Shown piece by piece: positions 39,731 through 49,894 of a DNA stretch of 64,000 bases. The stretch's first letter is position 1, and each line of letters opens with the position of its first letter. This stretch comes from Bacteroidales bacterium (GTDB taxonomy: Bacteria > Bacteroidota > Bacteroidia > Bacteroidales > Tenuifilaceae), in assembly GCA_011045955.1 (NCBI GenBank), contig DSBV01000109.1:1-64000 (forward strand), read 5' to 3'. A program made the position numbers and the translations under genes. The notes under the pieces were generated by a model. That model had not been told where the DNA came from. It did no database searches and saw only the letters and a program-made list of their open reading frames with translations.

Positions 39731-40627
39731 TTAATTGGTTTTAATACTATCAAGTTTAATTGATATTTCTACCGGGGTGTAGGGTGAAACATTTAGAGTT
39801 CCATTTTTTCCATACGCTAAAGGCGATGGAGCTATTATATTTATAGTACCACCAACCGATACCAGGGTAAAGCCAATGCGAATGGCAGGGATCGATACCT
39901 CGCTAAGGCTGATAGGTTCTGTTGATGTAGAGTAGGCCTCCACTTCCTGTCCGCTAATAAGTTTTACTGTATAGTTACCGAATACCTTGGCGGTTTCAGT
40001 GGGGCGAACCAGGCTGGTATCAACTACCTTTTTGTAGTAAAGTCCACTGGTATGCTGGGTATAGCCAGTTAAATCCAATGTGTTAATAAATGTTTGCTCA
40101 TTGACTTTGCCGGGTCCATTCAAGTAAACAATCTCAACATCGAAAGCCAATGGTGACCATGGCTTTACTGGGCCAATGTAATTGTCGCCATATCCAAGGC
40201 TCGACGGGAAAAGGATTGTTGCCTGCTGGTTCTCCCTGCATAGCAGTAAGCCGTACCTCAAACCATCGAGTAGGGGTGTTGAACCCATTATAGCTCTTAA
40301 CGGCTCAAATTTGCGAACCATGGTATCGAGTTTAGCTTGAATGGCAACCGATTTAATATTGGTGTCAAAAACAACGGTAGGAGATTTTATTGTGTAACCC
40401 TTATACCAAAAAAGGATTGTGTCGCCAAGGTTAACCTCGTATCCATACGATTGGGATTGGGGCGAGTAGTAAACCCCATTGCTTTTTATGTAACTCCAAT
40501 TTTTGCTGCTGATATAGCTTTCGATGCTTTTTTCTTCAGCAAATCGTTTATCGGTTTCCAGAGAGTTGTCGCACGAAACTATAATGGGCAAAAAGCCCAG
40601 TAAAGGTAGAAAATACGTTAATCTCAT
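39731..40627 (-). CDS. FKBP-type peptidyl-prolyl isomerase lipoprotein
   Basis: FPSSLGYGDNYIGPVKPWSPLAFDVEIV. Confidence 0.82.
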   Translation of the reverse strand: MRLTYFLPLLGFLPIIVSCDNSLETDKRFAEEKSIESYISSKNWSYIKSNGVYYSPQSQSYGYEVNLGDTILFWYKGYTIKSPTVVFDTNIKSVAIQAKLDTMVRKFEPLRAIMGSTPLLDGLRYGLLLCRENQQATILFPSSLGYGDNYIGPVKPWSPLAFDVEIVYLNGPGKVNEQTFINTLDLTGYTQHTSGLYYKKVVDTSLVRPTETAKVFGNYTVKLISGQEVEAYSTSTEPISLSEVSIPAIRIGFTLVSVGGTINIIAPSPLAYGKNGTLNVSPYTPVEISIKLDSIKTN

Positions 40628-41514
40628 TGCTCTAATCCTTTCTTAACCTCCACTATTTCAAGTTCAAAAATCACCGAGGTAAAAGCGGGTATCATTCCGT
40701 TTGAATTACCCTGTTGTCCAAAGGCCAGGTGCGATGGCACAATGAGCATGGCCTTTTCACCCTTGCGCATCTTGCCTATAGCTTCTTCCAACCCTGGTAT
40801 CACCTGCCATTTTTGTCCATAAACAAATTGGAATGGCTCGCCCCGCTTACGGGTTGAGTCGAAAGGTTTGCCGTTTAGGAAACGCCCTTCGTAGTGTATG
40901 GTAACCGTGTCGCCAACTTCAACCTGGTTCAGTTGGGTTTTTACTTGAGGTATAATGTAAAGACCCGATTCCGTAGGTTGAGCGTCAACCTTTTGGCCAT
41001 CGAGGTATTGCTTAAGTATCACCTTTTCGTATTCGCCAAAGTCGTTTATCCAGCTCATGAATGCTTCCATCTCGTTTTGGAACTCCTCGGCAGTTTTTAC
41101 CTCAAGTAATTTGATGTCAACCCTCATAAATTCACCAGGATCGATAAATCCGGGCAGGGAGGTTTCAAGGGTTTTGGTGAAGAATGGCTCGGCTTGAATG
41201 TAGAACGATGCGCTATCGCCAGTATTTAGCATCAGAAAGCACTCGTCAATGGAGCCTTCATACTCAGGCGTGGTAAGCTGAAACTGACGAACACCTTGAA
41301 AGAAAAGGGAGTCCGTTATGGTGCGGTATGCAATTACTGCTGTTACGTAGTTACTAATCGATGCAGGGGCTTCGCTCTCGCCAAGCGCAATAAGCTTGTA
41401 ATGTATTCCACTATTGGTTACGCTGTAACCCGGGAATAACTTCGATTGGTTTGAACATGCTGCAAGGGTTAAAAGAGCCAAAATGGCTGGGATAAGTAAG
41501 CGATTCTTTGCCAT
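40624..41514 (-). CDS. FKBP-type peptidyl-prolyl isomerase lipoprotein
   Basis: VTIHYEGRFLNGKPFDSTRKRGEPFQFVYG...IVPSHLAFGQQGN; start chosen at MAKNRLLIP. Confidence 0.88.
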   Translation of the reverse strand: MAKNRLLIPAILALLTLAACSNQSKLFPGYSVTNSGIHYKLIALGESEAPASISNYVTAVIAYRTITDSLFFQGVRQFQLTTPEYEGSIDECFLMLNTGDSASFYIQAEPFFTKTLETSLPGFIDPGEFMRVDIKLLEVKTAEEFQNEMEAFMSWINDFGEYEKVILKQYLDGQKVDAQPTESGLYIIPQVKTQLNQVEVGDTVTIHYEGRFLNGKPFDSTRKRGEPFQFVYGQKWQVIPGLEEAIGKMRKGEKAMLIVPSHLAFGQQGNSNGMIPAFTSVIFELEIVEVKKGLEQ

Positions 41515-41575
41515 GGAATACAGGGTTTTAGTTTTGTTTAAGGTTAAGAATTTCATTGTAAAAATAGAAAATATT

Positions 41576-42106
41576 TCAATGCTGAACATCAACCAGTTTA
41601 ACCTCGTAAACAATTGAAGCCCTGGGGGGGATTTTTTCCATATCGCCTATTAAGCCGTGTGCAAGGTGTGGTGGCAGGATAAAAAGGGCTTTTTGCCCTT
41701 TCCGCATGAGCCTTATACCCTCCTCCAGTCCAGCCTCTACCCCTCCATGCCCCAATACAATACTTTTAGGTTTTCCCGGTTCCGATTTGTAGCATTCAGT
41801 CCCGTCCAAGAGCGAAATGCGGTAGTAGTAATTGACCAAATCACCTTTTTTGGGGTGCAAGCCGGAGCCTTTGCCGTAAATATGAACAAATAGCCCGCTT
41901 GGATTCTCTCTCATGGTAAGCATGTGTCTATCTATGTAGGCTTTAATTAGTTCTCTGTCCTTCCCCGTAAGCTGTTGGTTAATGCCCATGAGCTTTTGCT
42001 TGGTGATTGAATATGACTTAGCCGGTTCAACACTTTTATTTGGCGATGAATTGCAAGCGAGCAGCGCCAGTGCAATCATTAAAAGTATGTATGTAATTTT
42101 ATTCAT
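41576..42106 (-). CDS. FKBP-type peptidyl-prolyl isomerase lipoprotein
   Basis: LRPKG-type FKBP core: LEEGIRLMRKGQKALFILPPHLAHG. Confidence 0.85.
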   Translation of the reverse strand: MNKITYILLMIALALLACNSSPNKSVEPAKSYSITKQKLMGINQQLTGKDRELIKAYIDRHMLTMRENPSGLFVHIYGKGSGLHPKKGDLVNYYYRISLLDGTECYKSEPGKPKSIVLGHGGVEAGLEEGIRLMRKGQKALFILPPHLAHGLIGDMEKIPPRASIVYEVKLVDVQH

Positions 42107-42109
42107 GCT

Positions 42110-43132
42110 TTACGCGTTTAGTGCTGCGGTATGTTTGGCAATTAGTTCTTCAAACTGTTTAACAGCCTCATCCATACTCATAAAAGCCTTACCTCCGGCT
42201 GCATTCTTGTGGCCTCCGCCCTGGTAGTATAGTTTTGAAAATGTATTAGCTGAAAAATTGCCTCTTGAGCGAAGCGAAACCTTTATGAATCCATCGTTTT
42301 CAGTGAAAAGAACCGAAAATATGATACCTTTAATCGAAAGAGGATAGTTAACAAAACCCTCGGTATCGCCAATTTGATGCTTAAATTGGTTAAGGTCGTT
42401 GCGGGTAAGCCAAATGCACGCTGCGCGATGTTCAGGGTAAACCTTCAGGCGCTCGGCAAGCGAAAAGCCAAGCAGCCGCATTCGGTTTTCCGAAAAGTTA
42501 TTGTAAACCAATCCTTGCACCTCTTCCACAATAACACCTTTGGCAATTAATTTACCGGCAATGGTAAATGTTCGCTCGCGCGAGCATGCATAGCTAAACG
42601 AACCGGTATCGGTCATAATGCCAGTATAAAGGCTTACAGCCGATTCATAATTGATTATGCCCTCGCCATAAGCTTGTTCAATTACCTCATAAACCAGCTC
42701 AGCGGTTGAGCTGACCTCTGTATAGGAAATTGATATATGGAAAGGGCTTTCGGGCTCGGGGTGATGGTCGATAAGAACCCGTTTGGCCGGTGATTTTTTT
42801 AGCGCTTCGGCCATATCCTCAACGCGCTTAAATCCATTAAAGTCAAGGCAAAATAACAGGTCGGCATTGGTAAGCAATTCCTCAACAGCCTTTTTATCCC
42901 TTGAGTAGTGCACAATCTTATCGGAGTGGGGCAGCCAACCCAAAAAGTCGGGGAAGCCATTGGGGGTAACCATTTGCGCGTTAATACCCAGGGCTTTAAG
43001 GGCATGGTAAAGCCCGAGCACAGAGCCAATAGCATCGCCATCGGGGTTGTGATGAGTGGTTATTACGATGTTTTTTGAACTGCTTATTGCCTTTATCAGC
43101 TCATTTAGTTGACTTTTATCAATTTGAAGCAT
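42110..43132 (-). CDS. DHH-family phosphoesterase (NrnA-like)
   Basis: THHNPDGDAIGSVLGL; DHHPEPE; GGGHKNAAGG. Confidence 0.93.
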   Translation of the reverse strand: MLQIDKSQLNELIKAISSSKNIVITTHHNPDGDAIGSVLGLYHALKALGINAQMVTPNGFPDFLGWLPHSDKIVHYSRDKKAVEELLTNADLLFCLDFNGFKRVEDMAEALKKSPAKRVLIDHHPEPESPFHISISYTEVSSTAELVYEVIEQAYGEGIINYESAVSLYTGIMTDTGSFSYACSRERTFTIAGKLIAKGVIVEEVQGLVYNNFSENRMRLLGFSLAERLKVYPEHRAACIWLTRNDLNQFKHQIGDTEGFVNYPLSIKGIIFSVLFTENDGFIKVSLRSRGNFSANTFSKLYYQGGGHKNAAGGKAFMSMDEAVKQFEELIAKHTAALNA

Positions 43133-43222
43133 CCGTTGGATTATTTTTATAAACTGTTTACAAAGATATGTTTTGAGTTTTACTTTACATTTACTATTTT
43201 GGGAAAATAAATTAACAACGAT

Positions 43223-43642
43223 ATGAATACACGGTTCACTTTCTGTATGATTAAGCCCGATGCTTTTAAAAACGACACGGTAAGCGATATTTTATTGGAA
43301 ATTCTTAAGGCAGGATTTAAGATAAGGGGGATAAAAATTACCATGCTCACCAAGTCGAAGGCTGAACAGTTTTACGATATTCATCTGGGGAAAGAGTTTT
43401 TCGATAGGCTAACAACTTTTATGAGTTCAGGGCCAGTAATGGCCATGGTTCTGGAACGCCCCGATGCGGTCGAATCGCTTCGAAAACTGATTGGTAAAAC
43501 CGATCCATCCCAGGCCGACGAGGGTACAATACGGAGAAAGTACGGAACCGATACAACCCATAATGCCGTTCATGCGGCCGACAGTTACGAACACGCTGAA
43601 CGCGAGTGGAGTTTCTTCTTCTCCAAGAGGGAAATTTATTAG
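43223..43642 (+). CDS. ndk: Nucleoside-diphosphate kinase
   Basis: FCMIKPDAFKN; TDPSQADEGTIRRKYG; NAVHAADS. Confidence 0.95.
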   Translation: MNTRFTFCMIKPDAFKNDTVSDILLEILKAGFKIRGIKITMLTKSKAEQFYDIHLGKEFFDRLTTFMSSGPVMAMVLERPDAVESLRKLIGKTDPSQADEGTIRRKYGTDTTHNAVHAADSYEHAEREWSFFFSKREIY

Positions 43643-43768
43643 TGTGAATCCTTAGTTATAGGGTCTTGCTTTTAAAAAACGAACTTGTTTGATAGTTTGC
43701 CGAAAAAATTCATTAGCTACTCTCAACAAAACAACATCAAGTTAAAACGAACAACCATCAACTAAAAA

Positions 43769-43790
43769 AGCCAGTCTGTATTGACTGGCT
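43769..43790. terminator. Bidirectional terminator-like hairpin
   Basis: AGCCAGTC-TGTATT-GACTGGCT between ndk and tRNA-Arg. Confidence 0.65.
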
Positions 43791-43797
43791 CTTCAAG

Positions 43798-43871
43798 TGA
43801 CCCCGGAGGGATTCAAACCCCCAACCTTCTGATCCGTAGTCAGATGCTCTATTCAGTTGAGCTACGGAGTC
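43798..43871 (-). tRNA. tRNA-Arg (anticodon ACG)
   Basis: GACTCCGTAGCTCAACTGAATAGAGCATCTGACTACGGATCAGAAGGTTGGGGGTTTGAATCCCTCCGGGGTCA on minus strand. Confidence 0.95.
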
Positions 43872-43956
43872 GTTTGTTTTGCGTCTGCAAAGATAGATAT
43901 AATTTTTTTTCCTGCAAAGGGAGGTCAAAAAAAAAATCCCCAAACGGGAATTTTTT

Positions 43957-44325
43957 TTAATTATTTTCACCTCCAATGCTGCGCTTTTTCTCTTTAATGC
44001 GAGCCTTTTTGCCGGTAAGGTTACGTAGGTAGTAAATACGAGCCCTACGAACTCTACCTTCCTTGGCAACTTCAATCTGTTCAATGAATGGTGAGTGCAA
44101 AGGGAAAATTCTTTCTACGCCAACACCGCCTGAAATTTTACGAACGGTAAAGGTTTCAGTAGCGCCGGTTCCTTTACGCTGAATCACAACACCCCTGAAG
44201 TTCTGAATACGCTCCTTGTTGCCTTCTTTAATCTTGTAGTGAACAACTACAGTGTCGCCACTCTTAAAATCGGGGTGATTCTTCTTCTCAACAAATGCTT
44301 GCTCGGCAATCTTAATGAGATCCAT
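43957..44325 (-). CDS. rplS: 50S ribosomal protein L19
   Basis: [33 protein letters not shown]; start placed at internal [11 protein letters not shown]. Confidence 0.97.
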   Translation of the reverse strand: MDLIKIAEQAFVEKKNHPDFKSGDTVVVHYKIKEGNKERIQNFRGVVIQRKGTGATETFTVRKISGGVGVERIFPLHSPFIEQIEVAKEGRVRRARIYYLRNLTGKKARIKEKKRSIGGENN

Positions 44326-44484
44326 TTTAAAATGTTTTAGTTGATTTACACTAAGGTGTGGAATATTATCGGCCCCTATGTCCTGATAAGAGATTACACA
44401 CCAATTCAGGCGCAAAATTATTTACTTTTTAAGAAATTGCCAAAAATAGAAGCCATTAATTGTAAAATTTAAGAAAAAATCAAT

Positions 44485-45585
44485 TTATTCCCTCTTTATG
44501 CCTGCCTCATTCTTTCTCCGGTAAAAGTGTTTTGAGTTTCCATGCTCCCCATATTCAATCTCATAGCCGGTGAGTTGAATGCGTGCCTCAAGGCAATTCT
44601 TACAGTCGTCGGCAGCGTCATCGGTGCAGGGTTTATTTTCGTAAAGCTTGTAATCGTTGCGGTAGGCGCCAGGGGTAATGTTAGGCATAACGATATTGGC
44701 CCCCACCTTTATAGCCTTTTCCCTTCCAAGAGGGTCGATGGCTTGAAGTGCGGTTGGTGCGGCAATGTTAATATCCTTCATGAGAATTCGAAGCAAAGCC
44801 GTCATCTTAAGGGCTAGGTTAAAGCGTTCGGTAATAGGAAGAAGTTTATCGCGATGCTGGAAAAGAGGAGTGTCGGGGTGTTCAACGTATGGCCCCATGC
44901 CAACCATATCCACATCCATTTCCTGCATCCAAAGTAGGTCATCGGCAAGGTGCTCTAAGGTTTGAAAAGGTAACCCTATCATCACTCCAGTTCCAACTTG
45001 GTATCCAACACGTCGGAGTGCCCTCAGGCATTCCAGCCGATCATCGAAATCGTGGATTTTATCGTTGGGGTGTAGTTTTGCGTAAAGCTCACGGTTCGAG
45101 GCCTCAATACGAAGCAGGTAACGAACGGCGCCTTTGGCAAACCATCGCCGGTATGTTTCCTCAGTCTGCTCACCTAGCGAAAGTGTAATTCCTAGCTCAT
45201 GGTTGGTGGCTTTGTTGATTTTATCGAGCAGGTTTTCTATTCTATCAACAAACTTTTTAGTGCTTACTTCGCCGGTTTGAATGGCAATGCTGCCGTAACG
45301 GTTTTCCCAGGCAAATTTGGCTGCTTCAATTACCTCATCGTCGGTTAAATTGTACCGGTGAACATTGGTGTTACCCGAACGGATGCCACAGTAAAAACAG
45401 TTTTTACAGCAAATATTCGACATTTCAATTAATCCTCTGAAGTAAACCTTGCGCCCAATATACTTGGTCTTTACTTCAGCGGCCTTTGCGAAAAGCTTTG
45501 TTTTTTCCTCGCCCTCGCACCCCAAAAGGTAAACAAGTTCTTCCTTGTTGAAAGTATCTTTATTTAAAAGATTATCGATGTTCAT
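44485..45585 (-). CDS. hydE: [FeFe]-hydrogenase H-cluster radical SAM maturase
   Basis: SNICCKNCFYCGIRSGNTNVHRYNLT; PNITPGAYRNDYKLYENKPC. Confidence 0.88.
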   Translation of the reverse strand: MNIDNLLNKDTFNKEELVYLLGCEGEEKTKLFAKAAEVKTKYIGRKVYFRGLIEMSNICCKNCFYCGIRSGNTNVHRYNLTDDEVIEAAKFAWENRYGSIAIQTGEVSTKKFVDRIENLLDKINKATNHELGITLSLGEQTEETYRRWFAKGAVRYLLRIEASNRELYAKLHPNDKIHDFDDRLECLRALRRVGYQVGTGVMIGLPFQTLEHLADDLLWMQEMDVDMVGMGPYVEHPDTPLFQHRDKLLPITERFNLALKMTALLRILMKDINIAAPTALQAIDPLGREKAIKVGANIVMPNITPGAYRNDYKLYENKPCTDDAADDCKNCLEARIQLTGYEIEYGEHGNSKHFYRRKNEAGIKRE

Positions 45586-45625
45586 TGTAAATTAGTTTAT
45601 ATTTTTTCCTAAGTTTACCAGCAAA

Positions 45626-46360
45626 ATGTGGTGGTTGGTAATTCATTGCAAAAATAAATTAATTCCCATGGAACGAGCTAAGGCAATAGGTCAAATAATA
45701 ACTGTTATAAAACAGCTTAAAAAGGAAGCGGATGAGCTATTTGCGCCTGATAAAATAATTAACCGTTCAGAATTGCTTATTGAGGAGTTTTTTCAGCAAC
45801 TTTTCAACCCGTTTGTAAAAAAGGTTAAGGCCGATATACGTTCTTTGCCACTGGATGAGTATTTACCCATTGAGCTGGACTCATGGATTAGAGTTCTAAA
45901 AATGAAACTGGTTGTCATTGAGCGCGGGGAGCTCACCGAGAAGTATGCTGAGGTGCTGTACATCAAGCAAAGGTTTTACCCGGAACTAATTGATGTTTTA
46001 AAGGAGCTGCAGCTCGAGGCACTTGAAGCCGAATTTGATGCTCGTGTTGATAAGGAACAATTATCAAAACCAATTCTTGGCCCTAACACCATAGTTCTTT
46101 CCATTGAATCGGTAGCTATGCTTATTGCCATGCTATACAACTTCAACATCATCTCGGGCGCAGTTCCCGTTGATGAGATATGCAAAAGCTTTGCCGCGAT
46201 GACTGGATATAATGCAGGCGAACTGAAACAACTACTTAGGTTTGACGAGGAGAATGGCCGACTAACATCAATTGTAAAAGCTGAGGATATGGATGTGCTG
46301 CTTAAGCTTTTGCGGAGTATTGTGGCCAGAATCGAAAACTTACGCCAGTATACCGATTAG
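45626..46360 (+). CDS. Conserved hypothetical protein
   Basis: Long ORF with helical composition; no family assigned. Confidence 0.7.
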   Translation: MWWLVIHCKNKLIPMERAKAIGQIITVIKQLKKEADELFAPDKIINRSELLIEEFFQQLFNPFVKKVKADIRSLPLDEYLPIELDSWIRVLKMKLVVIERGELTEKYAEVLYIKQRFYPELIDVLKELQLEALEAEFDARVDKEQLSKPILGPNTIVLSIESVAMLIAMLYNFNIISGAVPVDEICKSFAAMTGYNAGELKQLLRFDEENGRLTSIVKAEDMDVLLKLLRSIVARIENLRQYTD

Positions 46361-46767
46361 TTATAGGGAATGCATTTATAGGGCAGGTTGATATCGGGCA
46401 GTTCAAACAGAACTACCCCCTCATGGAGCAACTCCTCATCCTCCTCATGGTAGTTCCAAATAACCTCAACCTCAAAATTTGCGCTCCGAAACGATGAAAT
46501 TTTTCTTAAAACGTCGCGGAGATACTTGTATGAAGTAGAGTTTATATACCTAAAGTTAAGGTCAATAATGATTTTTGATGGCTCTTGGTTTTTAATGAAC
46601 TCATAGTATTCATCGAGCCAATCGAGTATTTGCTGGTAAAATTCCTTGGCATTCTCCGGGTGCGAAATGCCGGAAATGGAAAATACTTTTGTGTCAGGGT
46701 TGAAGTATATTTCGGGTGAATCAATCTCAGCCTCTATTCTTAAAGTTTTCATTGGTCCTTCTTTCAA
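46357..46767 (-). CDS. DUF1987 / SiaC-family regulatory phosphoprotein
   Basis: SPEIYFNPDTKVFSISGISHPENAKEFYQQILDWLDEY. Confidence 0.85.
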   Translation of the reverse strand: MKEGPMKTLRIEAEIDSPEIYFNPDTKVFSISGISHPENAKEFYQQILDWLDEYYEFIKNQEPSKIIIDLNFRYINSTSYKYLRDVLRKISSFRSANFEVEVIWNYHEEDEELLHEGVVLFELPDINLPYKCIPYN

Positions 46768-46993
46768 TTAACAACGTAAAATTAAACCTTTAGCGTCATT
46801 AATAGCAAACTTTTAACAATATCTTTGATGAAAATAGGAAATAATCGGGTGAAGTTTTAAACCTTTTGGGTAAAATAACATCAATAGTAAAACACTTTTT
46901 AGCTATTTGCTGGTGGTAAAAATTAATTTTGGTTTTATATTTGTGATATACACATTAGCTTCCGGCACTTTCATGGAGAGTTGGTTGGTTAGT

Positions 46994-47430
46994 TCAAGGA
47001 AGCTTTCGGTTTTCGTGTAAAATCGGAGTGTTTGGGGCGAAGGGGGTCAACTTGACCTCCTTCATTTCGTTTATTACTTTTTTAAAAATGAAGTAAACGG
47101 CGAGTATTAAAAACCCAAATCCAATGATATGGTTTGTACGAATGGTTTCCGTTTTGAAAGCATAAAAACAACCAGTGTTATGGCTTCCTGAATCACTTTG
47201 AGTTCAACGAGCGAAAAGGGGCCTCCATTTTCTCTAAAGCCTAAACGGTTTGCAGGTACCTGAAAAAAATATTCGAATAGGGCTATGCCCCAGCTAATAA
47301 GAACTATACCCACTAAACTTAAGTTCTCAAACCATTTCATGTCTTTAAACTTAAGGTGTCCATATCAAGCAAGGGTCATGAAGGTGTTGGACAATTCAAG
47401 AAGCAAAATGGTAATCAATCCTCTGGTCAT
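46994..47430 (-). pseudogene. DUF486 small membrane protein, decayed
   Basis: FMTLA*YGHLKFK (TGA in place of Trp), SWGIALFEYFFQVPANRLGFRENGGPFSLVELKVIQEAITLVVF then frameshift to FKTETIRTNHIIGFGFLILAVYFIFKKV. Confidence 0.8.
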
Positions 47431-47581
47431 ACGATGTTATTTAAAAATTGTGTGCAAAATTATAGGTTGTGTTAGAATGCAATGAGCACAAACTCTTTTT
47501 TATCCTGTAATTTTAAGTTAATTCTTGTTAATACTCAATCAATTTTTCGATACTTTTGTGGTGATATTTAAATATACTACC

Positions 47582-48460
47582 ATGTTGGTATCGATGACCG
47601 GCTATGGAAGAGCCGAAACGGTATTTGGGAACAAGAAAATTGTTGTTGAGGTTCGTTCGCTTAACTCAAAGCAGCTCGATTTTAACCTTCGTTTGCCCGC
47701 TATTTACCGTGAGCTGGAGATGGAGATCAGAACAAGGACTGCCAAGCAGCTGGAGCGCGGAAAGGTTGATATGTCTATTAGCATAGAGGAGGCTGCTGAG
47801 TCGCAAACCATACCTATTAATGATACAGTTTTCATGGCTTACTACCGGCAACTTAGCGATATTGCTTCAAAAAATAGCATCAATTTCAACCCTGCCGAGG
47901 TTGTTCCGGCAATTCTGCGATTACCTGAGGTAATTAGTGCGCAAAAGGAAGAGATTGCCCCCGAAGAGTTTGACGCAGTTTTGCAGGCTTGTGCTGAAGC
48001 GTTGAACGCGTTAATCCAGTTCCGAAAACAAGAGGGCGCTATTCTTGAAAAGGATCTACTGAGCCGTGTTAACCTGATACTTGAATACTTGCAAAGGGTT
48101 GAGCCTTACGAAAAGCAACGTATACAGGATGTGCGTAAACGCATTTCGGATAGCCTAAAGCAAATTGATGCCAATATTAGAGTTGACGATAACCGTTTTG
48201 AGCAGGAGGTGATTTACTACCTTGAAAAGCTAGACATTACCGAGGAGAAAGTCCGTTTGCGACAGCATTGTAGCTATTTTACGGAAACAGTAAACCAGCC
48301 CGAACCGGTTGGACGCAAGCTTGGGTTTATAGCCCAGGAAATGGGACGCGAAATAAATACCTTGGGGTCAAAGGCAAACCATGCCGAAATCCAAAAAATT
48401 GTGGTGATGATGAAGGATGAACTTGAGAAAATCAAGGAGCAATCGCTAAACATCTTGTAG
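47582..48460 (+). CDS. YicC-family protein
   Basis: MLVSMTGYGRAE; C-terminal GREINTLGSKANHAEIQKIVVMMKDELEKIKEQ. Confidence 0.95.
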   Translation: MLVSMTGYGRAETVFGNKKIVVEVRSLNSKQLDFNLRLPAIYRELEMEIRTRTAKQLERGKVDMSISIEEAAESQTIPINDTVFMAYYRQLSDIASKNSINFNPAEVVPAILRLPEVISAQKEEIAPEEFDAVLQACAEALNALIQFRKQEGAILEKDLLSRVNLILEYLQRVEPYEKQRIQDVRKRISDSLKQIDANIRVDDNRFEQEVIYYLEKLDITEEKVRLRQHCSYFTETVNQPEPVGRKLGFIAQEMGREINTLGSKANHAEIQKIVVMMKDELEKIKEQSLNIL

Positions 48461-48463
48461 TGA

Positions 48464-49036
48464 ATGGATGGTAAACTTTTAATATTTTCAGCCCCTTCGG
48501 GTGCAGGTAAAACTACCATTGTAAGGCATTTGCTGGAAAAATTCCCGCAATTGGAGTTTTCGGTATCGGCTTGCAGTCGAATGCCGCGCGATGGAGAGGT
48601 AAACGGCAAGGATTACTATTTCCTTACGGTTGATGAATTCCGCAACAAAATAGATAATGGTGAATTTGTTGAGTGGGAAGAGGTTTACCCCGGCTCATAC
48701 TATGGGACTTTATGGACCGAAATAAGACGCATTTGGGAAAAGGGACACCATGTGATGTTCGATGTTGATGTTAAGGGAGGGGTTAACCTCAAGCGAAAGT
48801 TTCCGAATAACTCGTTGGCAGTATTTGTGATGCCTCCTTCCATTGACGAATTGCGTGAACGGCTCCTTAAAAGAAGAACTGAAACCGAGGAGTCGCTTAA
48901 GGTGCGTATTGGTAAAGCACAGGAGGAAATGACCTATGCAAATCAGTTCGATTATGTATTAACCAATAATCAGGTAGAAACTGTATTTGCCGAGGCTGAG
49001 CGCATAGTTGAAAATTTTTTATTGAAAAAATTATGA
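48464..49036 (+). CDS. gmk: Guanylate kinase
   Basis: IFSAPSGAGKTTIVRHL; RMPRDGEVNGKDYYFL. Confidence 0.97.
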   Translation: MDGKLLIFSAPSGAGKTTIVRHLLEKFPQLEFSVSACSRMPRDGEVNGKDYYFLTVDEFRNKIDNGEFVEWEEVYPGSYYGTLWTEIRRIWEKGHHVMFDVDVKGGVNLKRKFPNNSLAVFVMPPSIDELRERLLKRRTETEESLKVRIGKAQEEMTYANQFDYVLTNNQVETVFAEAERIVENFLLKKL

Positions 49037-49635
49037 AAGTAGGACTATTCTTTGGGTCGTTTAACCCAATACACACGGGGCATCTGGTAATAGCCGAATA
49101 TATACTCGAGTTTTCCGATTTATCGGAGATATGGTTTGTGGTTAGCCCACAAAATCCGCTAAAAAGCCCTGACGATTTGGAAAAGGATGAGCATAGGTTA
49201 AACATGGCTCGTTTAGCTGTGCACGAGAACAATAAAAGGCTTAAGGTTTGCGAAATTGAAATGTCCATGCCTCGTCCTTCGTACACTATTGATACCCTTA
49301 AGAAACTTGGTGAACAGTATCCCACGAATCATTTTGTGTTGATTATTGGCTCCGATACTCTTCAAACTTTACCTCAATGGAAAAGCTATGATGAGTTGAT
49401 ATCGGGTTACGATTTCTTGGTTTACCCGCGCGACAGCAATGCCTATAAGCAAGATTTCCCTTCAGAAAGATTTAGCCTAGTTGATGCGCCGGTTATTGGA
49501 ATATCTTCTACGCATATCCGATCAATAATAGCCAAGGGAAAGGATGTTTTAGGTTATGTTCCCGATGATGTTTGGGATTACATTGAGAGGCATGGACTAT
49601 ACGGATACAAAGGGATTAAGATTTCAAATCTATAG
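49033..49635 (+). CDS. nadD: Nicotinate-nucleotide adenylyltransferase
   Basis: GLFFGSFNPIHTGHLVIAEY; ISSTHIRS. Confidence 0.95.
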   Translation: MKVGLFFGSFNPIHTGHLVIAEYILEFSDLSEIWFVVSPQNPLKSPDDLEKDEHRLNMARLAVHENNKRLKVCEIEMSMPRPSYTIDTLKKLGEQYPTNHFVLIIGSDTLQTLPQWKSYDELISGYDFLVYPRDSNAYKQDFPSERFSLVDAPVIGISSTHIRSIIAKGKDVLGYVPDDVWDYIERHGLYGYKGIKISNL

Positions 49636-49636
49636 G

Positions 49637-49894
49637 ATGGAAAGGTTCGTGGATTTACTTCAGGAAGGGAAACTTACTGAAGCCGAAGAGTTTCTGCAAA
49701 ATTTAGATCAAGCCAACGATAATGTTCTATACTGCTGGGGTCGGTTGTATTCCAGAAAAGGCGATGAAGCAAAGGCCATTTCGTATTACGCTAAAGCATT
49801 AGAGGTTTACCCTAATAACGAGGAGGCTAGGGTAAGACTCGAGATTGCAAGAGAAATATTATCGTTTCGCGATGCAAACCTATACAACCATTAG
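49637..49894 (+). CDS. Short TPR protein
   Basis: MERFVDLLQEGKLTEAEEFLQ...AISYYAKALEVYPNNEEARVRLE. Confidence 0.75.
   Translation: MERFVDLLQEGKLTEAEEFLQNLDQANDNVLYCWGRLYSRKGDEAKAISYYAKALEVYPNNEEARVRLEIAREILSFRDANLYNH

Noticed and set aside
47428-47430. In-frame TGA in the DUF486 gene as selenocysteine or genetic-code reassignment
   Set aside because: TGA is used as a normal stop in other genes of the window, no SECIS-like context was noted, and an additional frameshift is present.
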